From Archangium violaceum (GTDB lineage: Bacteria > Myxococcota > Myxococcia > Myxococcales > Myxococcaceae), in NCBI RefSeq assembly GCF_016859125.1, contig NZ_CP069338.1, positions 12,279,501 through 12,343,500 on the forward strand: a stretch of 64,000 bases of DNA. The letters run 5' to 3'. The notes beneath the pieces were generated by a model. That model had not been told where the DNA came from and searched no databases. It worked only from the letters and a program-made list of their open reading frames with translations. Position numbers and translations under genes: made by a program. Of the stretch, positions 28,161 through 40,628 are shown in pieces. Position 1 is the stretch's first letter; every line of letters starts with the position of its first letter.

Positions 28161-28481
28161 TCAGACCGGCGTCTTGCCGGCGATCAGGTCCGCCAGCTCG
28201 CCGCGCTCTTCCAGCTCCATGAGGATGTCCGAGCCCCCCACGAACTTCCCGTTGATGAACACCTGGGGAATCGTGGGCCAGTTGCTGTACTCCTTGATGC
28301 CCTGGCGCACCTCGGGATCGGCCAGCACGTCCACCGTGTGCACCTCGCCGTGCTGCTGCAGGATCTGCAGCGCGCGCGCGGAGAAGCCGCACTGCGGGAA
28401 GAGCGCGTTGCCCTTCATGAAGAGGACGACCTTGTGGTTGCGGATGTCGTTGTCGAAACGAGCCTTGAGTTCCGGAGTCAT
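28161..28481 (-). CDS. grxD: Grx4-type monothiol glutaredoxin
   Basis: A 106-residue protein with the CGFS active site near residue 31, followed by WPTIPQVFING and GGSDIL. This family binds a [2Fe-2S] cluster with glutathione and passes it to partners such as BolA proteins. It starts 14 nt after the bolA-like gene, its classic partner, so they are surely co-transcribed. Confidence 0.95.
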   Translation of the reverse strand: MTPELKARFDNDIRNHKVVLFMKGNALFPQCGFSARALQILQQHGEVHTVDVLADPEVRQGIKEYSNWPTIPQVFINGKFVGGSDILMELEERGELADLIAGKTPV

Positions 28482-28495
28482 CGTCAGCTACCTCG

Positions 28496-28753
28496 TCAGC
28501 GAGACCCGAGCTTCTTCCACTGCTCGGGTGAATAGGTCTTGAGCGCGAGCGCGTGCAGCTCGCCGGTCTTCAGCCAGTCCTGGAGCGGCGCGTACACCAT
28601 CTGGTGCTGTTCCACCATGGACTTGCCAGCGAAGGAGGGGCTCACCACACGCGCCTCGAAGTGGTCTCCGGTCCCGGTGGTGTCGCGCACCTCCACCTCC
28701 GAGCCGGGAAGCGCGCCGAGAATCCGCTGGTGGATGGCATTCGGATCGAGCAT
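28496..28753 (-). CDS. BolA/IbaG-family iron-sulfur partner protein
   Basis: An 85-residue BolA-fold protein (DHFEARVVSPSFAGKSMVEQHQMVY, in which the conserved His and FxGK region are visible). BolA proteins form cluster-bridged complexes with monothiol glutaredoxins. Its ATG overlaps the yqgE stop by one base (TGATG), indicating coupled translation. Confidence 0.93.
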   Translation of the reverse strand: MLDPNAIHQRILGALPGSEVEVRDTTGTGDHFEARVVSPSFAGKSMVEQHQMVYAPLQDWLKTGELHALALKTYSPEQWKKLGSR

Positions 28754-29298
28754 CAGTTCAGTCCCTTTCCCTTCAGGAGCATCGCGGGATCCACGCCCAT
28801 ACTCTTGAGCGTGTTGTCCCAGAGCAGGCCGGGGTCGCCTTCTAGCACGGGCCGGGCGGACGCCTCGGCATAGAGCCAGGAGCCGGAGGCGAGCTCGCTC
28901 TCCAGTTGGTTGGGGCCCCAGCCGGCGTAGCCCAGGCAGAAGCGCAGGTGGACCCCCGGGTCCTTCAGCAGGGGCCCGAGCGTGTCCAGTGTGAGACTGA
29001 GGTAGAGGCCGGGCACCACCTCGTGCTTCTCCGTCACACGCTCGTTGTCGTGGAGGAGGAAGCCCCGGTGGTTCTCCACGGGGCCGCCCATGAAGACGGG
29101 TTGGCTCGTGCGCTCGGGGGCGATGGAGAGGGACTGGTTCTTCGCCAGGTCCCCCAGCGTCAGGGACGCCCCCCGGTTGATGATCAACCCCATGGAGCCG
29201 GACTCGCCGTGCTCGAGCATGAGGATGACCGACCGCCGGAAGTTGGAGTCCGTCAGTTGTGGCATGGCCACGAGAAGGCCGGGAGCGAGTGTCTGCAC
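28753..29298 (-). CDS. YqgE/AlgH family protein
   Basis: A 181-residue protein matching the YqgE/AlgH family: it begins LAPGLLVAMPQL, has GSMGLIINR near residue 40, VFMGGPV near 68 and GYAGWGPNQLESEL near 125. Length is typical. It is the first gene of a five-gene minus-strand operon. The biochemical role of this family is unknown. Confidence 0.92.
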   Translation of the reverse strand: MQTLAPGLLVAMPQLTDSNFRRSVILMLEHGESGSMGLIINRGASLTLGDLAKNQSLSIAPERTSQPVFMGGPVENHRGFLLHDNERVTEKHEVVPGLYLSLTLDTLGPLLKDPGVHLRFCLGYAGWGPNQLESELASGSWLYAEASARPVLEGDPGLLWDNTLKSMGVDPAMLLKGKGLN

Positions 29299-29379
29299 AG
29301 AGGAAGTCTCGGCGCTTCGTCCCCTCCGCGCAACCGATTCGTACCCGAGCCTCGGACCACTGACAGACGGCTTCCCGCC

Positions 29380-29835
29380 TCAGTGCCAGCTGGTGTGCCG
29401 GGACTGCAGCGCCTGGGCGAGCTTCTCCGGCGCCAGCGGCTTGCCGATGAACAGATCCGCTCCCAGACCCTTGCACTTGCGAGCCATGGACGCATCGCTC
29501 ATGGCGCTCACGCCGATGAGAACGGACTGGGGGAACTTCTCGCGCAGGCGGGCCATCAGGTTGGTGCCGCTGCGTCCGGGCAGGAAGACGTCCACGATGG
29601 CCGCGTCCATGCGCTTGTTACGCACGGCGAACTCGGCCTCCTCCGCGCTGCCCACGGGCAGGGGCGCGTAGCCCCACTGGGTCAGCAGCTCCACCAGCAG
29701 CTCACGGTGCGCGGGATCGTCCTCGACGATCAGGACCGAGCCCCGGACCGGCTCCAGCTTCAGGCTGTCGTCTTCTCGGGTCCTGGAGCGGGCGTGACCC
29801 GTGGCGATGGGAAGCTCCTCGTTGGAGATGGACAT
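29380..29835 (-). CDS. single-domain response regulator
   Basis: A 151-residue protein. A 30-residue polar N-terminus precedes one receiver domain: acidic pair in LIVEDDPAHRE, phospho-acceptor Asp in AAIVDVFLPG, SAMSD, and FIGKPLAP with the conserved Lys. No output domain is present, so it acts through another protein. GAAGG lies 6 nt before the ATG at 29835. No kinase gene is next to it. Confidence 0.88.
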   Translation of the reverse strand: MSISNEELPIATGHARSRTREDDSLKLEPVRGSVLIVEDDPAHRELLVELLTQWGYAPLPVGSAEEAEFAVRNKRMDAAIVDVFLPGRSGTNLMARLREKFPQSVLIGVSAMSDASMARKCKGLGADLFIGKPLAPEKLAQALQSRHTSWH

Positions 29836-29938
29836 GGCAACCTTCAGTAGGAAAGGGGTGTTGGTGTGGTGGCAACGGCCACACCCGTGCTCGAAATTCC
29901 ACACTCGCATCGGCTGGAAGGGCGAACCGCCGCCCCCT

Positions 29939-30754
29939 TCAGACGCGGCGCGTCCCCGCCCCGAGCGCCTGGGAGGCCAGCGAGGCGCCAAGCACGAGCA
30001 ACACCAGCAGTCCCCATGCGGGCAGCACCACCCGTGAACCGCCTTCGTAGATGAGGGCCGCGTAGCTGGTGCCGAGGTAGCGGCCGAGCGACATGGGCTC
30101 CATCCGCGCGATGCCGAAGAAGCTGACGGTGGACTCGGTGAGGATGGCGGTCGGCAGGCGGCTGAGGAAGACGGCGAGCACGAAGGGGCGCAGCGCGGGC
30201 CAGAGGTGCACGCGCAGCAGGTGCCAGCGTCCGGCGCCGAGCGCCCGTGAGGCGGCGATGAACTCCTGGCCCTCTAGCGAGGCCAGACGGTTGCGGAACA
30301 TGCGCGCCGGGCCCGCCCAGCCCACCAGGGCCAGGGACACCACCATGAGCCCGAAGGGGCCCAGGCCCCCCGCGTGGCCCGCGTCCAGCATCGACTGGCC
30401 GGCGAGCTGCAGCACCATCACCACCAGGACGTCCGGCAGCGCGAAGACGGCGTCCACCACGCGCAGTAACTGGTGCTCCAGCGTGCCTCCCGCCGCGCGC
30501 GCCGCCATGGCCACACCCAGCCCCAGCAGGGTGGAGAGCGCACCGGCGGCCAGTCCCACGGCCAGGGAAACCCACAGGCCCCCGAACGCCAGCTCGCACA
30601 CCGTGCGATCGGGGTGGGTGGGGTCCATGCCCAGCGGACAGGTGCGGGCGAGCGCCTCGGGGAAGACGCGGGCGGCGAGCCAGCTCGCGAGGCCCAGGCC
30701 CACGAGCAGCACGAGTCCCACCCAGGCCCGCCTGGGTACGCGGCGCGCGCTCAT
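29939..30754 (-). CDS. DppC/OppC-type ABC transporter permease
   Basis: A 271-residue inner-membrane permease with about six segments. The cytoplasmic EAA loop EFIAASRALGAGRWHLLRVHLWP matches the peptide/nickel permease family. It overlaps the DppB-like gene by ATGA. Third gene of the binding protein-permease-permease operon; no ATPase gene follows before 29835. Confidence 0.88.
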   Translation of the reverse strand: MSARRVPRRAWVGLVLLVGLGLASWLAARVFPEALARTCPLGMDPTHPDRTVCELAFGGLWVSLAVGLAAGALSTLLGLGVAMAARAAGGTLEHQLLRVVDAVFALPDVLVVMVLQLAGQSMLDAGHAGGLGPFGLMVVSLALVGWAGPARMFRNRLASLEGQEFIAASRALGAGRWHLLRVHLWPALRPFVLAVFLSRLPTAILTESTVSFFGIARMEPMSLGRYLGTSYAALIYEGGSRVVLPAWGLLVLLVLGASLASQALGAGTRRV

Positions 30755-31635
30755 GTCCGGGCCTCCCGCGCACGAGGGTCCACGAGGAGCCGCACGAGCT
30801 CCACCACGAGCCCGACGACGACGAGCAGCGAGGCGAAGACGGTGGTGGCCACCACCACCACGGCCACCTGCTTCTGCAGCACGGCGAGGACGTAGAGCTG
30901 GCCGAAGTACGGCAGGCCGAAGACGCGCTCGGCGGCGAAGGAGCCGGCGAGCAACGCGGTGGCCACGGGGCCCACGGCATCCAGGAGCGCGGGCAGCACG
31001 TTGGGCAGCACGTGACGCCACAGCACGGCGCGCGGGGACAGGCCCTTGCCGCGAGCGGTGCGCACGTAGTCCCGGGCCAGCTCCGTCTCGAGCGCATCCG
31101 CCACCAGGGTGCCGAGGAAGATGCCCGGCCACACGGAGATGACGAGCGCGGCGGACAACTCGGGCAGCAGGTGCCCGCGCTCCACGACGGCGGGAGCGAG
31201 TAGCAGCGCGGGGATGAACACGGGGGTGCCGAAGGCCACGGCGGGCAGCGCGTCCCCGAGGAGCGAGAGGCGGCCGCGCTTCCACCGGGAGCGGAGCAGC
31301 GCGAAGGCCAGGGCCCACCCGAGCGCGAGCACCAGGGCCACCAGGCCCACGCCCACGCTGCCGGAGAGCTTCCACAGCAGCTCGTCACCGGTGACGCCCT
31401 GGGCGCTGGTGCCCAGACGCTCGCCCCGGAAGAGCTTCTCCCACGGGCGCAGGAAGCCGAACGGCTGTCCCAGGCCGAGGTCCCTCCGGTACGAGGCGAG
31501 CACCTCCGGGGCCACCTGGCGCTTGGCGTCGTCCGCGGTGGTGAGCGGCAGCGCGGCCATGAGGAAGTAGGAGGCGATCGCGACGATGGGCACGAGCACC
31601 AGTTGCCGGCCGAGGCGGACGAGCGCGGGAGACAT
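30751..31635 (-). CDS. DppB/OppB-type ABC transporter permease
   Basis: A 294-residue permease with about six membrane segments and an EAA loop (DYVRTARGKGLSPRAVLWRHVLP). It starts 3 nt after the substrate-binding protein stop and overlaps the second permease by 4 nt. It forms the membrane channel with the DppC-like subunit. Confidence 0.88.
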   Translation of the reverse strand: MSPALVRLGRQLVLVPIVAIASYFLMAALPLTTADDAKRQVAPEVLASYRRDLGLGQPFGFLRPWEKLFRGERLGTSAQGVTGDELLWKLSGSVGVGLVALVLALGWALAFALLRSRWKRGRLSLLGDALPAVAFGTPVFIPALLLAPAVVERGHLLPELSAALVISVWPGIFLGTLVADALETELARDYVRTARGKGLSPRAVLWRHVLPNVLPALLDAVGPVATALLAGSFAAERVFGLPYFGQLYVLAVLQKQVAVVVVATTVFASLLVVVGLVVELVRLLVDPRAREART

Positions 31636-31638
31636 GAC

Positions 31639-33333
31639 TCAGCGAGCCTCCGCTACGGTCCCATCCAGGCGCAGCTCGCTGAGGGAGAGGAAGTTGAAGG
31701 GGTCCACGTCCACGCCGTGCAGGGAGGCCCGTGCCCGGAAGTAGCGGTCCGGGTGGTAGAGCGGCGCGATGACGGCCATCTCGTCGAGGAGCACCGCCTG
31801 GGCCTGGCCATAGAGGGCGCGCGAGCGGGCCTCGTCGGGCTCGGCGTCGGCCTCGTCCAGCAGCTTCTCGAAGCGGTCCATGGGCTCGCCGCCCTTCTGC
31901 GTCTCCCAGCCCGACTGGTGCAGCCCGGTGCGCTCGAAGAGGGTGAAGAAGGTGTTGGGGTGCGCGTAGTCCGCGCCCAGGCGGCGCAGGTAGAGATCGT
32001 AGGCGCGCGGGCCCTCGGCGGTGCGGCGGGACACCTCGGCGGTGAAGTCCGAGCGGGCATCCACCGTCACCCGAACGCCCACCGCGGCGAGCTGCGCGGC
32101 CAGGCGCTCGGCGATGGCCACCTCGGGCACGAAGGAGTCACCCGCCTTGTAGACGAGCCGCAACGGCCGATCCAACCCGGGGACTCCGGCCAGCTCCGCG
32201 CGGGCCCGCTCGGGCTCGAAGTGGGGCAGGCGCGCCGCCTCCTCGGGTGTGGCGGCGCCGGGCAGCTCGGGCGGGAGGAGGACGTGGCTGGGGCGCGCGG
32301 CGGGCAGCAGGCCCTTCATGAGGGCCCCGCGATCGATCGCCCGTGCGATGGCTCGGCGCACCTCGGGCCGATCGAGCGGAGGGCGCTCGGTGTTGAAGAC
32401 GAGGAAGTAGGTGGAGAGGAGCGGCTCGCGCTGGAGGTCGTCGGGACGGCGGCCCTGGAGGGCCACGGCGCTGTCCACGAAGACGAAGTCCACCCGACCG
32501 CGCTCGTAGAGGGCGGGACCGATCTCCGACTTCAGCAGGGTGAGCACGGGCGCGGGACGCTCGCCGGGTCCGAGCGGCGGCTGGAAGGAGGAGTGCGGAT
32601 TGTGGACGAGCCGCACGCGCTCGCCGGCGCGATCCCAGTTCTCCACGCGGTACGGACCGAGCGCCAGGGGGTGACCGTCTCGAGGCCGATCGAAGTAATC
32701 ACGCACCTCTTCCTCGGACTTGCCGGCGAGGACGGCGGAGGGCGTGGGGAAGAACAGGTAGACGTTGGCGAGCCGCGCGAGGAAGTAGCTGCGGGGCCGG
32801 GCCAGGATGACGCGCAGGGTGTGCGGATCGACGGCCTCGACACCGACGCGGGCCAGGGCCGCCTGGAGCTGCTCGGAGGAAGCGCCCTGCTCCTGGAGGG
32901 CGAACACCTCCTCGGCGCCGGCGAGGTCCCCCATCTCGCCGCGCTCGCGGCCCTGGAGGGCACGGTGCCAGCCCAGGACGAAGTCCTGGGCGGTGAGCGG
33001 GGTGACACCATCGGACCAGCGCACGTCCTGGCGGAGGTGGAAGGTGTAGACCTCCTGACCATCGGGGCGGAGGGAGCGCTCCCAGCGCTCGGCGAGCCCG
33101 GGCTGGACGGAGTGATCCGGCGCGAGCGTGGTGAGCCCTCGCTGGGTGGCGAGCATGATGGGGTAGTTGGCCCAGCTGACGGGGTCGGAGAAGCTCCAGT
33201 CGAGCGTGGTGGGCATCGCGGGGACGACGACCTTGATACCGGGGTCGGGCTGGAAGCCGCACCGGCAGCCGCCGGCCACGAGGACCAGGACGAGCATCAA
33301 GGCGAGTCGGGACGAGCGCACGAGGGGGGCCAC
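31639..33333 (-). CDS. peptide/oligopeptide ABC substrate-binding lipoprotein
   Basis: A 564-residue SBP family 5 protein. The signal ends in a lipobox (LVLVLVAGGC) and the mature part has TFHLRQDVRWSDGVTPLTAQDFV, typical of OppA/DppA proteins. GTG at 33333 is taken as start; GTG at 33321 is an equal alternative, and the frame upstream of these runs through a repeat and is not coding. It leads the operon with two permeases. The ligand is probably a peptide, inferred from family. Confidence 0.87.
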   Translation of the reverse strand: MAPLVRSSRLALMLVLVLVAGGCRCGFQPDPGIKVVVPAMPTTLDWSFSDPVSWANYPIMLATQRGLTTLAPDHSVQPGLAERWERSLRPDGQEVYTFHLRQDVRWSDGVTPLTAQDFVLGWHRALQGRERGEMGDLAGAEEVFALQEQGASSEQLQAALARVGVEAVDPHTLRVILARPRSYFLARLANVYLFFPTPSAVLAGKSEEEVRDYFDRPRDGHPLALGPYRVENWDRAGERVRLVHNPHSSFQPPLGPGERPAPVLTLLKSEIGPALYERGRVDFVFVDSAVALQGRRPDDLQREPLLSTYFLVFNTERPPLDRPEVRRAIARAIDRGALMKGLLPAARPSHVLLPPELPGAATPEEAARLPHFEPERARAELAGVPGLDRPLRLVYKAGDSFVPEVAIAERLAAQLAAVGVRVTVDARSDFTAEVSRRTAEGPRAYDLYLRRLGADYAHPNTFFTLFERTGLHQSGWETQKGGEPMDRFEKLLDEADAEPDEARSRALYGQAQAVLLDEMAVIAPLYHPDRYFRARASLHGVDVDPFNFLSLSELRLDGTVAEAR

Positions 33334-33382
33334 TGGGACGGGGTTGTACCGCGTCAGTGCAGGGACGTGGGTTCCCGAATGA

Positions 33383-33425
33383 GCCCCCTCCCCTCGCCCC
33401 CCGGGAGAGGGACGGGGTGAGGGTA
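33383..33425 (+). repeat. dispersed hairpin repeat, copy 2
   Basis: Same design as the copy at 25598, with GGGAGAGGG and a GGGGTGAGGGTA tail; the left arm is slightly diverged. It lies upstream of the substrate-binding-protein gene and forms an inverted pair with the copy at 33511. Confidence 0.65.
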
Positions 33426-33510
33426 ACTCGCTTCCCTGGTTGCCCAGGTGGTCCCCATGGAGGCCCGGACTCACGTCACCGTGGGGCCCGAGAGGGAACA
33501 CGGAACCGGA

Positions 33511-33545
33511 TACCCTCACCCTGACCCTCTCCCGGAGGGAGAGGG
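33511..33545 (-). repeat. dispersed hairpin repeat, copy 3 (inverted)
   Basis: TACCCTCACCCTGACC followed by CCTCTCCC and GGGAGAGG; opposite orientation to copy 2, 85 bp away. It lies just beyond the lon terminator. Confidence 0.7.
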
Positions 33546-33550
33546 AAGGA

Positions 33551-33584
33551 AGAAAAAAGGGCCCCAGGGAAATCCCCGGGGCCC
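33551..33584 (-). terminator. rho-independent terminator of lon
   Basis: On the minus strand GGGCCCC pairs with GGGGCCC around a short inner loop (stem 33559-33584), followed by TTTTTTCTT. It lies 30 nt after the lon stop codon and is the clearest intrinsic terminator in the window. Confidence 0.85.
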
Positions 33585-33613
33585 GCGAATCACTTCACCG
33601 ACTCATCCCGTCA

Positions 33614-36046
<2,433 letters not shown>

Positions 36047-36246
36047 GTATTCGCCACCTGCCTGCTTGCCACCCGTGGGCGCAAGCCCCTGGAATGTTGC
36101 CCGCTCGCACCACGAGAGCACGAACAGGGTTGAAGACGGTCTCTATAACACGGCCCCTTCCGCGGCCGTTCCCCGCGTGAAAGATGGGGAACGTTGGCCT
36201 GCAAGCAAGGGAACACCCTGGGGCCTTCGCGTGTCCGGCCGGTGCT

Positions 36247-38322
36247 TTAGCGGCCCCGCGTTTCGCTCGCAGCGGATGCAATGATGTCCGCCTGGACACC
36301 AAGTACACCGAAAAGAAAGCCGTAGAGGTCCACGCTGGACTCGATGGCCTTGGCCACCTGGTCCGCACCGCCGTGGCCCGCGTTGGCCTCGATACGTAAC
36401 AGCGCGGGAGCCTCCTGGCCCGTGTTCTGCACGGCCGCCACGAACTTGCGCGCATGCAGGGGATCCACCCGGTCGTCGTGGTCCGAGCCCATCATCAGAA
36501 GGGCCGGGTAGCGCACGCCGGTCCGCACGTGGTGGTAGGGCGAGTAGGCGTGAAGCACCTGGAAATCCTCGGGGTTTTCAGCGGAGCCGTACTCGGGAAT
36601 CCACGTCTTGCCGCTGCCGAACAGGTGATAACGCACCATGTCCAACAGGGGCACCTGGCACACCACCGCGCCGTACAATTCCGGGCGCTGGGTCATCGCG
36701 GCCCCCACCAGCAGGCCGCCGTTGCTCCCCCCGGCGATGGCCAGCCTGCCGGGCCGGGTGTAGCCCTCTCGGATGAGGAACTCGGCCGCCGCGTGGAAGT
36801 CATCGAAGACGTTCTGCTTGCGGTGCAGGCGTCCGGCGTCGTGCCAGTCCTTGCCGTACTCCCCGCCGCCCCGCAGGTTGGCCACGGCGTACACGCCCCC
36901 CGCGTCCAGCCACGGGTAGATGCTGGAGCGGAAGCTCGGCAGCAGGCTCACGTTGAAACCGCCATACCCGTAGAGCAGCACCGGGTTGTCGCCGTTCTTC
37001 TTCAGGTCCTTGCGGTGCACCAGGAAGAGGGGCACCCGCGTGCCGTCCTTGGAGCGGAAGAAGGCCTGCTCGACGGTGTAGCGCTCCGGCTGGATGGGCA
37101 GCTCCACCCGGGCCCAGAGCTCCACCTGCCCCGTGGACACGGAGGCCTTGTAGACCTGCGGCGGGGTGCTGAAGGAGCTGAAGACGAACCAGGCCTCGTC
37201 CCGGTCCTCCAGGCCGTACAGGTTGCTCGCCGCCCCAACGCCCGGGAGCGCCACGTCGCGCACCGGCTGGCCCTCCAGCGTCACGACGCGCACCCGGGTG
37301 GTGGCGTCCTCGAGGTATTCCAGCGCCAGGTGGCCGCCCACGATGTTGACGCCCTGCAGCGACGCCGAGGGGTCCTCGGGGACGAGCTCCCTCCAGGCCG
37401 AGCGCTCGGGCCGCTCGGGAGACACCTTGAAGACGCGCTGGAGGGGGGCGCCCTCGTCGGTGAGGACATAGAACCCGTCCTCCCAGACGTCGACCGAGTA
37501 CTTCGCGCCCTCGCCCTTCACCAGCAGACGGAAGTCCTTCTCCCCTACCCGCTTCCACCAGACGTCGTTCTCGTTCCAGCCGCGGGTGACGTAGACGAAG
37601 AGGTACCTGCCATCCCGGCTGACGCCTCCATTGAGGAACGTCTTCGGATCTCCGGTCCGCGGGTGCACCAGGGGATCGGAGCGAGGGTCCGTGCCCAACC
37701 GGTGCAGGCGTAGCTCGGTGTAGCCGGGCCGCTCGGCCACGGGGATGGACGGGTCCGTGGGCAGCCACGCGTAATAGAAGGACTCGTTGTCGGGCGTCCA
37801 ACTCGGCGAGGCGTACCTGGCCCCCTCGATGACGTCCACCTCGCTCCACGTCCCCGAGTCCACGTCCAGCACATGGAGGATGGCCTCGTCCGCCGCGTTG
37901 GGCTTGCGCGAGAAGGCCAGCTTCCGGCCGTCCCACGAGGGCGCCCACACGCCGAGCGACACCGTGCCGTCCGCGCTCCAGGTGTTGGGGTCGAGCAGCA
38001 CCCGCTCCTCCCCCTTCTCCCCCTCGCGCCAGTAGAGGACGGCCTTCTCCTTGTCCTTGTGGGTGCGGACGTAGAAGTAGCGGTTGCCGCGCACGGCCGG
38101 CGCGGACATCGACTCCACGTAGAAGAGCTCGGTGAAGCGTTTGCGCAGCGCCTCGCGGCCGGGGAAACGGGAGAGGTACTCCCGGGTGAAGGCGTCCTGC
38201 GCCTTCATCCACGCCTGGACCTCGGGGGACTTCTCGTCCTCGAGCCACCGGTACGGGTCCGGCACCTTCACCCCGTGCAGGGTGTCCACCACCGCCTCGG
38301 CCCTCGTGGGCGGGTAGTTCAT
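36247..38322 (-). CDS. prolyl oligopeptidase (S9A)
   Basis: A 691-residue serine peptidase that cleaves short peptides after proline. The catalytic triad is visible: Ser in GGSNGGLL near residue 534, Asp in SDHDDRVDP near 619 and His in GHGGADQ near 654. The N-terminal two thirds is the beta-propeller gate. There is no signal, as in cytoplasmic family members. MNYPPTRAE at 38322 has GGAG upstream; an ATG five codons earlier is possible. It sits between lon and clpX on the same strand. Confidence 0.94.
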   Translation of the reverse strand: MNYPPTRAEAVVDTLHGVKVPDPYRWLEDEKSPEVQAWMKAQDAFTREYLSRFPGREALRKRFTELFYVESMSAPAVRGNRYFYVRTHKDKEKAVLYWREGEKGEERVLLDPNTWSADGTVSLGVWAPSWDGRKLAFSRKPNAADEAILHVLDVDSGTWSEVDVIEGARYASPSWTPDNESFYYAWLPTDPSIPVAERPGYTELRLHRLGTDPRSDPLVHPRTGDPKTFLNGGVSRDGRYLFVYVTRGWNENDVWWKRVGEKDFRLLVKGEGAKYSVDVWEDGFYVLTDEGAPLQRVFKVSPERPERSAWRELVPEDPSASLQGVNIVGGHLALEYLEDATTRVRVVTLEGQPVRDVALPGVGAASNLYGLEDRDEAWFVFSSFSTPPQVYKASVSTGQVELWARVELPIQPERYTVEQAFFRSKDGTRVPLFLVHRKDLKKNGDNPVLLYGYGGFNVSLLPSFRSSIYPWLDAGGVYAVANLRGGGEYGKDWHDAGRLHRKQNVFDDFHAAAEFLIREGYTRPGRLAIAGGSNGGLLVGAAMTQRPELYGAVVCQVPLLDMVRYHLFGSGKTWIPEYGSAENPEDFQVLHAYSPYHHVRTGVRYPALLMMGSDHDDRVDPLHARKFVAAVQNTGQEAPALLRIEANAGHGGADQVAKAIESSVDLYGFLFGVLGVQADIIASAASETRGR

Positions 38323-38444
38323 CCGCTTCGTCTCCATGGTGGGACAGCAGATAAAGGCAACGCCCCCGCCCGTCCCACGAAAAGCGTGGGAGGAACGAGG
38401 GCGTCCGCGAGGGGCAGTGGGTACGGGCCCGGATTGGGGGCACA

Positions 38445-38480
38445 TACCCTCACCCCGACCCTCTCCCAGGGGGAGAGGGA
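38445..38480 (-). repeat. dispersed hairpin repeat, copy 4
   Basis: TACCCTCACCCCGACC, then CCTCTCCC and GGGAGAGG. It ends 6 nt from the clpX stop codon, on the 3' side of clpX, so a role in 3'-end formation is possible. Confidence 0.75.
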
Positions 38481-38486
38481 GGGTTA

Positions 38487-39767
<1,281 letters not shown>

Positions 39768-39975
39768 GTAAGCCCTCGCTGCAACTGCCTGGAGGTGCGC
39801 TGTCCAACCGGCCCCGCCCCCCCTGCCTACAGCCAATCTAGTCAGCCCCCTTCCGGGGCGTCCACGCGCTTGCGGGGTACTTAACACCCCAAAACATCCA
39901 GCGCAGAAAACAGAAGCCGGAGACGCGGTGCATCATTCCCCGCGGCCCCGGCCCGTATGCCCCACGAGGGGGCCG

Positions 39976-40593
39976 TTACTTCCGCTCGCCCGGAGGCGCC
40001 AGGACCTTCCGGGGGTTCTGCACCTCGTCGAGGATGCCGTAGGCCTTGGCCTCGGTGGCACCCATGAAGAAGTCGCGATCCGTGTCCTTCTCCACACGCT
40101 CGATCGACTGGCCGGTGTGCTTGACGATGAGCTCGTTGAGCTTGGCCCGCATGCGGAGGATTTCCTTGGCCTGGATTTCGATGTCCGTGGCCTGACCGCG
40201 CACCCCGCCGAGCGGCTGGTGGATCATGATGCGCGAGCTGGGCAGGGCGTAGCGCTTGCCCTTGGCGCCGGCCAGCAGCAGGACGGCCCCCATGGAGGCC
40301 GCCTGCCCCACGCAGATGGTGGACACCTGCGGCTTCACGTACTGCATGGTGTCGTAGATGGCGAGGCCCGCCGTCACCGACCCGCCCGGCGAGTTGATGT
40401 AGAGGTTGATGTCCTTGTCCGGGTCCTCGGACTCCAGGAACAGGAGCTGGGCGACGATGACGTTGGCGACGTCATCGTCGATCTCCGTTCCCAACATGAC
40501 GATCCGGTCCTTCAGGAGCCGGCTGTAGATGTCGTACGAGCGCTCCCCGCGGTGGGTCTGCTCGATGACGTAGGGAACGGGCATGAAGGGCAT
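39976..40593 (-). CDS. clpP: ClpP protease subunit
   Basis: A 205-residue serine protease. The catalytic residues are Ser in [10 protein letters not shown] near 100, His in MIHQPLGG near 125 and Asp in DTDRDFFM near 174. The N-terminus is short, so little propeptide is present. GAGG lies before the ATG. It is 35 nt downstream of the trigger factor gene and is probably co-transcribed with it. Confidence 0.97.
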   Translation of the reverse strand: MPFMPVPYVIEQTHRGERSYDIYSRLLKDRIVMLGTEIDDDVANVIVAQLLFLESEDPDKDINLYINSPGGSVTAGLAIYDTMQYVKPQVSTICVGQAASMGAVLLLAGAKGKRYALPSSRIMIHQPLGGVRGQATDIEIQAKEILRMRAKLNELIVKHTGQSIERVEKDTDRDFFMGATEAKAYGILDEVQNPRKVLAPPGERK

Positions 40594-40628
40594 GACAACC
40601 TCGCGAAGGGTCTAAGGAGAATGAACTC

